From Natrinema sp046097095 (lineage in GTDB: Archaea > Halobacteriota > Halobacteria > Halobacteriales > Natrialbaceae), in NCBI RefSeq assembly GCF_046097095.1, contig NZ_CP175698.1:868001-932000 (forward strand): DNA of 64,000 nt, given 5' to 3'. Below the pieces are notes generated by a model, which worked only from the letters and a program-made list of their open reading frames with translations, was not told the origin of the DNA and made no database searches. This document shows, one piece after another, positions 48,915-57,503 of the stretch. Position 1 is the first letter of the stretch; each line of letters begins with the position of its first letter. Both the position numbers and the translations under genes were made by a program.

Positions 48915-50693
48915 ATGAAGGGACGACGGGCCGCCCCGACACGGAGCAGCGGCGACGCTGACGACGCCTCCATCAGCCGTCGCGCCGCGTTAGCAGCGGC
49001 GACCGGGGTGACGGTCTCGACCAGCGGCTGCCTGCAACGGGTCCGAGACCTCGTCACTCGGAATAACATCGATCAACTCTCGCTGGCAATCACCACCCAC
49101 CCCGCAGATAGCGACAGAGAGAGCATTCGGATTGCTAACGAACTGAAACGTATCTTCAAGACGGTCGGAATCGACGTCTCGTACGATGTCCGGTCCGGCG
49201 TCGACTTCCGCCGAACGGTTCTGTACGACCACGAGTTCGATATCTGTATCGGACGCCATCCGGGTGGCACCGATCCGGACTTCCTCTATGAGGCGTTGCA
49301 CTCGCTGTACGCCGACGAATCGGGTTGGCAGAACCCGTTTGGATTTACCAACCTAAACGTAGACGGCTTCCTCGAGAAGCAACGTCGCGTCTCGAGCGAT
49401 AGGCGCCGTGAAGCCGTCACCGCAGCCCTCGAGTCGATCGCGACCGTCCAGCCGTTCGTTCCGATCTGTATCCCCGACGAACACCGACTCGTTAGGACCG
49501 ATCGGTTCGACGGCTGGGGAGAGGGTCATCTCGCAACTCGGCGCGGCTATCTCGGCCTCGACCCGGACGTCGGCGTCAATACGCTGCGTGCGAGCCACAC
49601 GGACGCCAGACCGACGAAAAACCTCAATCCGCTTGCAGTCGACTACCGCGGTCGCGGTCTCTTGATCGAGTTGCTCTACGACTCGCTGGCCGTCGACGAT
49701 CCCAACGGAGACGTTCGGCCGTGGTTCGCGGAATCGTGGAACTGGAACGGAAAAACGGCGGACGTGTCCCTCCGTGACGGCTGTGAGTTCCATGATGGCG
49801 TGTCGGTGACCGCCGCCGATGTCGCCTTTACCTACCGATTTCTGCAGGATATGTCCCTCGGAAACCACGATGACCCCGTTCCGGCCCCGCACTATCGCGG
49901 CCGGGTCGAAGCCGTCGAGTCGATCGACGTCCGCGGCCAGGATCGACTGGAGATAACGGTCGAAACGAATCGGGCGGCCGGCGAGCGCGCCTTCCTAGTA
50001 CCGATTCTCCCCGCGCATATCTGGCGCGAGCGGACTACCGATGCGACGGGACCGGGCGGCGTCAGTATCACACAAGGGACCACGAAAGCGGTCACCGTGA
50101 ACAACGTTCCGCCGGTCGGGAGCGGCCCCTATCAGTTCTCGAGTCGGACCCAGGGGGAGCAACTCGTATTCGAACGGTTCGATTCTCACTTCACGCGTCG
50201 AGCCGGAGTCGATCTCCCGGAGCCGACCGTCGACGAATGGACCGTCAGTATTTCTCCGAGCAGCAAGACGGCGGTCAACACCGTCAGAGACGATATCGCC
50301 GACGTCACGAGTACGCCACTCGAGACGAACATCATCGACAGCGTCGAAGGGTCTGACACTACCCGGCTGGTCGAGTCGCCCTCGTGGACGTTCTACTTCC
50401 TCGGGTTCAACGCCCGGAAAGCACCGTTTGGCAATCCGCGTTTTCGACGAGTTATCGCCCAACTGGTCGACAAGGAGTGGCTGGTCGAGACCGTGTTCCA
50501 CGGGAACGCACGGCCTATCGCCACGCCGGTCAGCGAACAGTGGGTTCCAGAGAGCCTCGAGTGGCAGGGCGAAGACCCTGAATTACCCTTCCTGGGAACG
50601 GACGGCGAGGTCGACGTGAGTGCGGCACAGACCGCGTTCGAACAAGCAGGGTTCCGGTACGACGAACGCGGCCAGCTTCGGGTCAGACAGTAG
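48915..50693 (+). CDS. ABC transporter substrate-binding protein, family 5, paralogue
   Basis: 592 aa. It has the Tat-like signal SRRAALAAATGVTVSTSGC with lipobox. It is collinear with the product of 46150 throughout: DHEFDICIGRHPGGTDPDFLYEALHSLY, RDGCEFHDGVSVTAADVAFTYRFL, NNVPPVGSGPYQF, FRRVIAQLVDKEWLVETVFH. The pair arose by tandem duplication. The identical promoter spacing suggests co-regulation. The ligand is unknown; no transporter partners are adjacent. Confidence 0.88.
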   Translation: MKGRRAAPTRSSGDADDASISRRAALAAATGVTVSTSGCLQRVRDLVTRNNIDQLSLAITTHPADSDRESIRIANELKRIFKTVGIDVSYDVRSGVDFRRTVLYDHEFDICIGRHPGGTDPDFLYEALHSLYADESGWQNPFGFTNLNVDGFLEKQRRVSSDRRREAVTAALESIATVQPFVPICIPDEHRLVRTDRFDGWGEGHLATRRGYLGLDPDVGVNTLRASHTDARPTKNLNPLAVDYRGRGLLIELLYDSLAVDDPNGDVRPWFAESWNWNGKTADVSLRDGCEFHDGVSVTAADVAFTYRFLQDMSLGNHDDPVPAPHYRGRVEAVESIDVRGQDRLEITVETNRAAGERAFLVPILPAHIWRERTTDATGPGGVSITQGTTKAVTVNNVPPVGSGPYQFSSRTQGEQLVFERFDSHFTRRAGVDLPEPTVDEWTVSISPSSKTAVNTVRDDIADVTSTPLETNIIDSVEGSDTTRLVESPSWTFYFLGFNARKAPFGNPRFRRVIAQLVDKEWLVETVFHGNARPIATPVSEQWVPESLEWQGEDPELPFLGTDGEVDVSAAQTAFEQAGFRYDERGQLRVRQ

Positions 50694-50763
50694 TCGTCGC
50701 GGCCGCGTTACGCGTCGCTGGGCGGCGGGCAGCGGAATGAAAACGTCGAGTCGTCGAGTCGGG

Positions 50764-51141
50764 TTACTGGTCCTCGAGCGCGTCGGCGATACGCTTTAGC
50801 GCGCGGGTCTGATCGCGCATTTCGTCGCGGAGCTGTCGGACTTCACGGACGAGTTCCTCGTTGCTCTCGTCCTGTCCACCGGCACCGGGGCCGCCCGGAC
50901 CGCCGGGGCCGGCACCCGGGCCGCCGCCCATCATACCGCCCATCATCTGGGCGAACGGGTTGCCGCCCATGCCGCCCGGACCGCCACCGCCGCCGCCGAA
51001 CGGACTCTCAGGGGCGTCGCCCTCACCCTCGCCCTCTTCGGCGCGTTTCTCGCGAATCTCCTCGACTCGCTCGCGGAAGGACTTCTCCTCGCTACCCTCG
51101 CCTGCATCGTCTCCGTCAGGGGATTCGTTTTCGTCCGTCAT
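50764..51141 (-). CDS. Gly-rich/charged protein with coiled-coil C-terminus
   Basis: 125 aa. An acidic N-terminus (about 1-45) is followed by a Gly/Met/Pro-rich middle (NPFAQMMGGMMGGGPG), then a helical end (REVRQLRDEMRDQTRALKRI) that should form a coiled coil. The composition resembles the haloarchaeal small proteins with a Gly-rich hinge. ATG 51141 is chosen for MTDENESPDGDD. Function unknown. Confidence 0.7.
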   Translation of the reverse strand: MTDENESPDGDDAGEGSEEKSFRERVEEIREKRAEEGEGEGDAPESPFGGGGGGPGGMGGNPFAQMMGGMMGGGPGAGPGGPGGPGAGGQDESNEELVREVRQLRDEMRDQTRALKRIADALEDQ

Positions 51142-51433
51142 ATACTCGGATTCTGGAGCGCCGGGGAAAAGGGTTGCCATGTCTCGGACGCGCACGACGA
51201 TCCGTCGCTGCGCTTTACGACCGCCCTCGCTTGCACGAAGACAGGACGTATAGTAGTAACTGAAACGAGTTACATACTGATCGCAACGCCGTCGTGCGAT
51301 CAGGTGTGCAATGGCGTTCAGGTGCTACTATATTATAACCGAACTGCGAGACGGCGGCCCCGTCGAGGGAAGTTACCCCTTGACGTGTCCCCCGGTCGAA
51401 CGGGCGGCGGGAACGAGCCGAGACCCGCAGTTA

Positions 51434-51979
51434 TCAATCGCCGGACGCGAGTTCGGGTGGGTCGCTGTCGCGTCGCGACGCGAGAAACTGCTCTTCACCG
51501 TCGGAGAGGTCGCGCTCGCGAAACTCCGCGAGCCCCGCCTGATAGCGCTCGCGCTCGTTCCAGTCCCCGTCGTCAGTAGGCACTGGATACTCGAGGATGA
51601 GTTCGGCGATTCCCGTCGTTGCTCCGGTATACGCGAACCCGCACCGGTAGAGCGCCTCGTAGGCGTACGGGTTGTTGACGGCGATTCGAAGCCGGTCGTA
51701 GCCGCGCTCGAGCGCGCGATCCCGAACCAGTCGGAGGAGGACGGGGCCGATGCCCTCTCCGCGCCGGTTGCGCGCGACGGTCACGTAGCGCAGCCAGAGC
51801 GTCTCGTCGTCGGTCCGATCCTCGTTGAAGGCAACCGCCGCGACGAGTCGGCCATCGTCGGCTCGAGCCACCGCCTTACCGGTGTTCGTCATGACGAACT
51901 TACCGGCGTAGCTGAACCGTTCGTGGTCGAGTCGCAGTTTCGGGCCGTCGGGCGGCCAGCCGAGCAGTTCGTACTCCAC
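51434..51979 (-). CDS. GNAT family N-acetyltransferase
   Basis: 181 aa. Acetyl-CoA motif A is LRYVTVARNRRGEGIGPVLLRLVRDRA (RxxGxG loop), then motif B AYEALYRCGFAYTGA. The protein acceptor is unknown. It is convergent with nothing and lies just before the ABC exporter, on the opposite strand. Confidence 0.85.
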   Translation of the reverse strand: MEYELLGWPPDGPKLRLDHERFSYAGKFVMTNTGKAVARADDGRLVAAVAFNEDRTDDETLWLRYVTVARNRRGEGIGPVLLRLVRDRALERGYDRLRIAVNNPYAYEALYRCGFAYTGATTGIAELILEYPVPTDDGDWNERERYQAGLAEFRERDLSDGEEQFLASRRDSDPPELASGD

Positions 51980-52094
51980 AGCGGTCGCTTCGCGACCCGA
52001 CTATTACAACATGCGGGATTCGACGAGTCTTCGGCACGAGACTGTCGAACGGCTACCCGACGACGGCTCGAGAATAACCACCGGAAGCGACGAA

Positions 52095-52120
52095 CGTTTA
52101 TTGACTGGCCGTTCAGTCAA
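52095..52120 (+). promoter_or_regulatory. TATA box and TetR-type operator of ABC exporter
   Basis: TTGACTG-GCCGTT-CAGTCAA (52101-52120) is a perfect 7-bp inverted repeat, the shape of a TetR-family operator (TGACTGnnCGnTCAGTCA-like). It overlaps the TATA-like GTTTATTG (52096-52103). A repressor bound here would block transcription factor B or RNA polymerase. No tetR gene is adjacent. Confidence 0.65.
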
Positions 52121-52136
52121 AGATAGGGACAATCCC

Positions 52137-53231
52137 ATGCCAGCAATACACGTCGACGGCATCACCAAAGAGTTCGACGGCGTGACCGCGGTCGACGATC
52201 TGACCTTCGCGGTCGAACACGGTGAACTGTTCGGCCTGCTCGGACCGAACGGTGCGGGCAAATCGACGCTGATTAACATGTTAGCGACGCTCCTCCCGCC
52301 GAGTTCGGGCACCGCAACCGTCAACGGCCACGACGTTCGATCCGAAACGGGAGCGGTCCGCTCCAGTCTCGGAATCGTCTTCCAGGAACCCGCACTCGAC
52401 GAAGACCTCACCGGCGCGGAGAACCTGGCGTTTCACTCCCGACTGTACGGCCAGCACCCGGCCGAACGCACCGACCGCATCGATGAGGTCCTCGAACTCG
52501 TCGGTCTCGCTGCCGAGCGCGACAACCCCGTCGGCACCTACTCCGGTGGCATGAAACGCCGCCTCGAGATCGCCCGCGGCCTACTCCATGAACCCGCGGT
52601 CCTCTTCCTCGACGAACCGACCGTCGGCCTCGACGCACGCACCCGACGGGACGCCTGGGAGTACATCGAACGGCTGAACGAGGAGGCCGGCGTCTCGATC
52701 GTCTTAACAACTCACTACATCGAGGAAGCCGACCACCTCTGCGATCGCGTGGCGATCGTCGACGACGGCGACATCGTCGCGATCGATACACCGGCAGCGC
52801 TCAAGGCGTCGCTCGGTGGCGACGCCGTCGCCCTCGCGCTCGCTCGCGACGACGATCCAAACGCGCTCTTCAGCCAGTTGGAGCAGCGACCGTGGTGCCA
52901 CGAATACACCGCTATCGACGGTGGTGTCCGCATTACAGTCGACGACGGCGACGCACGCATCGCCGACCTCGTCCGCCTCGCCGACGACGCCGGCGTCCGC
53001 ATTTCCTCGGTGGACCTCCGCGAGCCGAGCCTCGAGAACGTCTTCCTCGAACTAACCGACCGGTCGACGGTGAGCGAGTCTCAAAGCGGAGCGACGCTCG
53101 CAACCGGCAGTACAGACGGCTCGAACGGGGAGCCGGCGATCGCCTCGCAGGAGGGAGACGGCGGTAAGCGGTCGCGTCCGCCGGCGGAGAGCGACGACTC
53201 GAGTACGGTTTCGGCGGAGGACCGGTCATGA
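52137..53231 (+). CDS. ABC exporter ATPase (DrrA/NodI-like)
   Basis: 364 aa. Walker A GPNGAGKST (about 35-43), signature YSGGMKRRLEIA, Walker B VLFLDEPTVGLD, then the H-loop TTHYIEEADHLCD. After about residue 235 a DUF4162-like C-terminal domain appears (TRENVFLELT-like SLENVFLELTD), then a disordered Ser/Gly tail. ATP-driven export of a drug or lipid. It overlaps the permease by 4 nt. ATG 52137 fits the family start, 17 nt after the operator. Confidence 0.92.
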   Translation: MPAIHVDGITKEFDGVTAVDDLTFAVEHGELFGLLGPNGAGKSTLINMLATLLPPSSGTATVNGHDVRSETGAVRSSLGIVFQEPALDEDLTGAENLAFHSRLYGQHPAERTDRIDEVLELVGLAAERDNPVGTYSGGMKRRLEIARGLLHEPAVLFLDEPTVGLDARTRRDAWEYIERLNEEAGVSIVLTTHYIEEADHLCDRVAIVDDGDIVAIDTPAALKASLGGDAVALALARDDDPNALFSQLEQRPWCHEYTAIDGGVRITVDDGDARIADLVRLADDAGVRISSVDLREPSLENVFLELTDRSTVSESQSGATLATGSTDGSNGEPAIASQEGDGGKRSRPPAESDDSSTVSAEDRS

Positions 53232-53998
53232 AAGTCGTCGACGGACGGGCGATCTACGGCCTCTGGTTGCGCGATACCAAGCGATTCCTCCGATCGCCAT
53301 CGCGAATCGTCGGCTCGCTGGCGATGCCGCTGCTCTTTCTCGTCTTTATGGGATTCGGGTTTCGGGGGATGGCAATCCCGGGACTCCCCAATAATGTCGA
53401 CTACCTTCAGTACCTCGTTCCCGGAATCGTCGGCTTCACGATGCTGTTCGGGGCCTCCTTCGCCGGCCTCTCGATCCTCGCGGATCAGGATGTCGGCTTC
53501 CTGAAAGAGATTCTCGTCGCACCCATCAGTCGCACCTCGATCGTCCTCGGCCGGATCGCCGGTGGCTCGACGACGGCGCTCGTCCAGGCGCTGCTCATTC
53601 TCGTCCTTTCGATCCCCCTCGGGTTCACGCCCGTAAGCGTCCTCTCAGTGCCGCTCGCGGTCGTCTTCCTTGTCCTCCTTGCGATCACGTTCGTCGGGTT
53701 CGGAATCGCGCTTGCCTCTCAGTTCAGCGACAGCGAGGGGTTCGGTCTGATCGTCCAGTTCGTTATCTTCCCGCTCTTTTTCCTTTCTGGTGCGCTGTAT
53801 CCACTCGAGGGGCTCCCCGGCTCCGTGCGGTATCTGGCCTACGCGAACCCGCTGACGTACGGTGTCGACGGGCTACGGGCGGTGCTGGTCGGCACCTCGT
53901 CGTTTTCCATTGCGGTCGATCTCGGCGTGCTCGTCGTCTCCTCGGCCGCGATGGTCGCAATCGGAACGGCGCTGTTCCGGCGCGTCGAGGCAGTCTAA
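53228..53998 (+). CDS. ABC-2 type permease (DrrB/NodJ-like)
   Basis: 256 aa with six membrane helices. The ABC-2 signature is GLIVQFVIFPLFFLSGALYPLEGLPG, preceding YANPLTYGVDGLRAVL. It is the membrane partner of the upstream ATPase, coupled by an ATGA overlap. Confidence 0.9.
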   Translation: MKVVDGRAIYGLWLRDTKRFLRSPSRIVGSLAMPLLFLVFMGFGFRGMAIPGLPNNVDYLQYLVPGIVGFTMLFGASFAGLSILADQDVGFLKEILVAPISRTSIVLGRIAGGSTTALVQALLILVLSIPLGFTPVSVLSVPLAVVFLVLLAITFVGFGIALASQFSDSEGFGLIVQFVIFPLFFLSGALYPLEGLPGSVRYLAYANPLTYGVDGLRAVLVGTSSFSIAVDLGVLVVSSAAMVAIGTALFRRVEAV

Positions 53999-54426
53999 AC
54001 CTCACGACAGTCGACCAGTGTCGTCGAGACTGAGCGTTCGACACTGGAATCTGGAACGTCGAGAGGAGAAGACGCAAGGAGTGCGCGGATTGGGTTCTAA
54101 ACCCGGGCCATGAGTGTAGTCACTTCTCGATAGTGATGTCTACTTTCGACTGTGGTATCACCGTTATCGGATCGTCTCACCACCTGCGACAGGAATTCTG
54201 TCTTCGCCTCGAACGTGTCGTTCCTCGAGAGTCCCAATACGACCATGACGCCACCGGTTGTGAGAGGGTCAGCGCCACGACCTCCAATACGGGATGGAGC
54301 GTTCGACAAAATACCAGCCATACAAACGGGACAGAGCGGTAGAGGATTCCGTTCCACACTACTTCGACCCATCATCCGTCGGCCGGTCGAGAACTACTAT
54401 ACTCGTTCGAGACCAACGATCGAGTA
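53999..54426. other. Intergenic stretch containing a tRNA-Gly fragment and a promoter
   Basis: No gene is supported; open frames on both strands lack haloarchaeal composition. It holds the decayed tRNA-Gly 3' half (54082-54114) and a TATA-like TACTATACTC (54394-54403), 24-33 nt before the GTG at 54427. It is the left part of the old element. Confidence 0.55.
54082..54114 (-). repeat. Decayed 3' half of tRNA-Gly (old attL)
   Basis: Aligned to the 3' part of tRNA-Gly at 57239-57271: 28 of 33 positions agree, including the acceptor GCGCGGA and the 15-nt exact core AACCCGGGCCATGAG (54100-54114, 57257-57271). The T-stem and loop have five substitutions. It lacks the 5' half. Confidence 0.7.
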
Positions 54427-55281
54427 GTGCTTCACGTCGAGGGGCTCGAGTATACGTACGCCGGAGCCGATCAATCCGCACTTCGAGGACTCGATTTCTC
54501 CGTCGAGGACCGCGAGATATTCGGATTTCTCGGTCCGAGCGGATCCGGGAAAAGCACGACGCAGAAGGTCCTTATCGGACTGCTCGACGACTACGCAGGT
54601 AGGGTAACGGTATTCGATAGAGAGGTCAGCGAGTGGGGTAGCGATCTGTACAACCGAATCGGGGTGGCTGCCGAGACGCCTAATCTCTACCAGAAGCTAA
54701 CCGGTCGGGAAAACCTCGAACTGTTCGCCTCGCTCTACGGTGGCGCAGTTCACGATCCGATCGAACTGCTCGACCGGGTCGGATTGGCTGGCGCTGTGGA
54801 TCGCCGAGTCGGGACGTACTCGAAGGGCATGCAGATGCGACTAAACTTCGTTCGTGCGATCGTCCACGACCCGGAGCTCGTGTTCCTCGACGAACCGACG
54901 GCGGGTATCGATCCAGGTTACGCCCGTACGATGAAAGACGTCATCGAAGACATCCGGTCCAACGGGACGACAGTCTTCTTGGCGACCCACGATATGACCG
55001 TCGCTGACCAGTTGTGTGATCGCGTCGCGTTCATCGTCGATGGCCGGTTGGCGCTAATCGACGCACCTCGGACGCTGAAGCTCGAATACGGCGAACCGAC
55101 CGTCCTCGTGGAGTACCGTACGGACGGGGTGCTTGCTGACCGTGAGTTCCCCTTAACTGACCTCGACACCGACGACGAGTTCCGACAGTTGCTACGAGGT
55201 GGTCATATCGAAACGATCCACACGGAGGAGGCGACGCTCGAGGACGTGTTCATCGAAGTGACCGGTGAGGCGTTGACGTGA
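54427..55281 (+). CDS. ABC exporter ATPase, fluoroquinolone-exporter type
   Basis: 284 aa, GTG start at 54427, 24-33 nt after a TATA-like element. Walker A GPSGSGKST, signature TYSKGMQMRLNF (a YSKGM variant), Walker B LVFLDEPTAGIDPG, H-loop ATHDMTVADQLCD, and a C-terminal domain ending LEDVFIEVTGEAL. The closest named family is the Rv2688c-type fluoroquinolone exporter ATPase. It lies 49 nt before the permease. Confidence 0.88.
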   Translation: MLHVEGLEYTYAGADQSALRGLDFSVEDREIFGFLGPSGSGKSTTQKVLIGLLDDYAGRVTVFDREVSEWGSDLYNRIGVAAETPNLYQKLTGRENLELFASLYGGAVHDPIELLDRVGLAGAVDRRVGTYSKGMQMRLNFVRAIVHDPELVFLDEPTAGIDPGYARTMKDVIEDIRSNGTTVFLATHDMTVADQLCDRVAFIVDGRLALIDAPRTLKLEYGEPTVLVEYRTDGVLADREFPLTDLDTDDEFRQLLRGGHIETIHTEEATLEDVFIEVTGEALT

Positions 55282-55330
55282 CGAGTCTCTCGAATCGAAC
55301 GGACACCAGTGGACTATTACGTACGTGAGT

Positions 55331-56824
55331 ATGGTGAGCGCGCTCCGGACGATGATAGCGTGGGACGTGCGACTTCAGGTCAAGTACGGTTTCTACACCG
55401 TCTACGCCGTTCTTACCGTGACGTTCATCCTCGGCCTCCAGGTAGTGGGGTCTGGACTTCGCACTGATGCCGCAGTGCTCCTCATCGTCACCGATCCGAC
55501 GATACTCGGCTTCTACTTCATCGCCTCGATGGTACTGTTCGAGAAGGAGGAAGGGGTGCTGGACGCGTTGGTAACATCGCCGCTCGGCGATAGGGGATAC
55601 CTCGCGTCAAAGGTACTGACGCTATCGCTGCTCGCGGTCATCGCGTCCGCTCTCGTCGCTGTTCTGGGACACGGCACGACGCCCCGATTAGGACTGCTTC
55701 TCGTCGGAGTCTGCCTCTCTGCGTCCCTGTTCGCCCTCATCGGGTTCGTCGCAGTTGCTCGGTACGACTCCGTCAACGAGTACTTCATCAGCGCCGTCGG
55801 GTGGGGGACAGTCCTGTTCCTCCCGCTGTTCGGGTACGTGGGGCTCGTCGAGACACCCTTGTTCTACCTCCTGCCCGCTCAACCCGTACTCCTCCTCGTC
55901 GAAGGTGGGTTTCGATCACCACCTGCATGGCAGGTGGCCTACGGCCTCGGATACCTCTTCGTCGGCAACGCTATCGCGTATCTCTGGGCTCGCCGCACCT
56001 TCCGCCAGCACGTCGTTCGCGGTGGCGATCCGGGCCGTCAACTCGGCGGAGGGAGGGTCCCCGGATCGTGGCAGCAACGCGGTCAGTCTTCGTTCGCCAC
56101 ACGATCGCCCTGGGCTGGGCTGATACTGGCCGATCTTCGCAATTGGATTCGGGACCCGATGTTGGCGATCGCCGCTGTCGGGCCGTTCGCGCTCGCGGTC
56201 GTCGTCAGACTCGGTGCTCCGAGGGTGGCGGAGCTGGCCGCGCCTATGTTCGCACTCGAGCCGCACTATCCCGTCATCGTCGGATCGATGGTGGCCTTCG
56301 GCCCGGCAATCTACGGGTTCGTCGTCGGGATGTTCGTTCTCGAAGACCGCGAGCAAGGTGTCCTCGCCGCCTATCGCGTCAGTCCGCTTTCCGCCCGCGG
56401 CTATCTGTTGTACCGGGGGATAGCAGCGTACGTCCTCACCCTACTAGCGATTCTCCCCGCCCTCGTTATCATCGGACGTAGTCAGGTACCGCCAGCAGTT
56501 CTCATCGGATCGGCGGTAGTCGGGGCACTCAGTGGCCCAGCTATCGCGTTCGTCTTCGGGACGGTGGCGTCAAACACCATCGAAGGCATTGCCATCAGTA
56601 AACTCATCAATCTCGTCATCCTCGGACCCGCGGTCGGAATCGTCGTCATCCCGGAACCCCTCCAGTTCGCGATCGGGGTGTTGCCGACGTACTGGCCCGT
56701 GAAGGCCGTCGTGTCCGGAATCGCCGGCGAAGCACTCTGGCCGGTCTTCCTCCTCGTGGGAGTGGTCATCCACCTGATGGGACTCGCAGTGCTCAGTCAG
56801 TGGTTCGCTCGACGGGCCGACTAA
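55331..56824 (+). CDS. Double-length ABC-2 permease (fused pair)
   Basis: 498 aa from ATG 55331 (GTG 55325 is also possible). Residues 1-235 contain six helices of an ABC-2-like half. A short hydrophilic linker is at about 235-255, then residues 260-498 repeat the pattern (ADLRNWIRDPMLAIAAVGPF, followed by EDREQGVLAAYRVSPLSARGYL). Both halves have an equivalent loop: EKEEGVLDALVTSPLGDRGYL and EDREQGVLAAYRVSPLSARGYL. In Rv2686c/Rv2687c these are separate proteins, so here the two subunits are fused. Confidence 0.85.
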   Translation: MVSALRTMIAWDVRLQVKYGFYTVYAVLTVTFILGLQVVGSGLRTDAAVLLIVTDPTILGFYFIASMVLFEKEEGVLDALVTSPLGDRGYLASKVLTLSLLAVIASALVAVLGHGTTPRLGLLLVGVCLSASLFALIGFVAVARYDSVNEYFISAVGWGTVLFLPLFGYVGLVETPLFYLLPAQPVLLLVEGGFRSPPAWQVAYGLGYLFVGNAIAYLWARRTFRQHVVRGGDPGRQLGGGRVPGSWQQRGQSSFATRSPWAGLILADLRNWIRDPMLAIAAVGPFALAVVVRLGAPRVAELAAPMFALEPHYPVIVGSMVAFGPAIYGFVVGMFVLEDREQGVLAAYRVSPLSARGYLLYRGIAAYVLTLLAILPALVIIGRSQVPPAVLIGSAVVGALSGPAIAFVFGTVASNTIEGIAISKLINLVILGPAVGIVVIPEPLQFAIGVLPTYWPVKAVVSGIAGEALWPVFLLVGVVIHLMGLAVLSQWFARRAD

Positions 56825-56918
56825 GAGGTAATCTTGGCGTTCACGGTGTCTGAATCTCATCACGATAGAGCGGCCTGTCGAGGAGGATCTCCAGCAACTC
56901 GCAGCTCGTAGGACCGAG

Positions 56919-57086
56919 TCACCCACGCATCGTCGTTCTGATCGATCGGTTCGGATCATTTCCCCCGGAGAGCATCCAGTCGACGAGCTTGCTCCGATGG
57001 TCTCGGTAGGAGACGCGCTGTCGATGGTTGAGGTGTTTCGCTGACGGTTCGGGTACGAGGACGATGTTCTCGGTTGCTTCACTCAT
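56919..57086 (-). pseudogene. N-terminal remnant of a tyrosine integrase
   Basis: ATG 57086 opens a 55-codon frame whose first 50 residues match the N-terminus of haloarchaeal integrases: LNHRQRVSYRDHRSKLVDWM then LSGGNDPNRS (usual LxERQxxDYxxHRxxLIxWLLxxGKDPxx). It stops at codon 56, before any catalytic residue. It is directly next to tRNA-Gly, as an integrase gene would be. Confidence 0.55.
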
Positions 57087-57238
57087 AGGTCGATAGACCG
57101 TGTACTGTCTCCGTGAGGAACCCCGGAAGCTACGAACTACTCTCGTCCAGTTTCGCATGAACCCTGTCCGTGGGTCGCTGGCTTACTGACTGGGAGGCGC
57201 TACGCTCGAGTGGACGCTGCCGATGCGGAGAACGGTGA

Positions 57239-57309
57239 TGCGCGGACCGGGATTTGAACCCGGGCCATGAGCTTGGAAGGCTCAGGTCCTACCACTAGAC
57301 CATCCGCGC
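57239..57309 (-). tRNA. trnG: tRNA-Gly(UCC)
   Basis: Minus strand: acceptor GCGCGGA/TCCGCGC, anticodon stem TGAGC/GCTCA with loop CTTCCAA, anticodon UCC (reads GGA), T-arm CCCGG-GTTCAAAT-CCGGG-like. 71 nt with discriminator A. A TATA-like CTTAAACG (minus strand, near 57335) lies about 27 nt upstream of the 5' end. Confidence 0.94.
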
Positions 57310-57503
57310 GCACTCCCGGATTTTCGTTCCACGTTTAAGGCTCTTCCTTTTCGCCGTGGCCCCTGAAGGGGCCGCCAGCGGCGGCGGCCGAACCGACCGT
57401 CGATCGCGATTCCGACGGCCGCTCGAGCGAACACCCACCGAACGAGAGCTGCGGCTCCGACAGGTCGCGCTCGACGAAGGACAGAACGACGACTCTGCAA
57501 CGG

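Larger units (their letters stand above)
54082..57309. mobile_element. Old tRNA-Gly-targeted element carrying an ABC exporter
   Basis: Bounded on the left by the tRNA-Gly 3'-half remnant and on the right by the intact tRNA-Gly. It carries an ATPase, a double-length permease and an integrase N-terminal remnant (56919-57086) beside the tRNA. The decayed repeat and truncated integrase show that it is fixed. It could alternatively be several events at one site. Confidence 0.6.

Noticed and set aside
54097..54375. Minus-strand open frame with a CPVC motif
   Set aside because: It overlaps the tRNA-Gly fragment, shows no acidic bias and no promoter.
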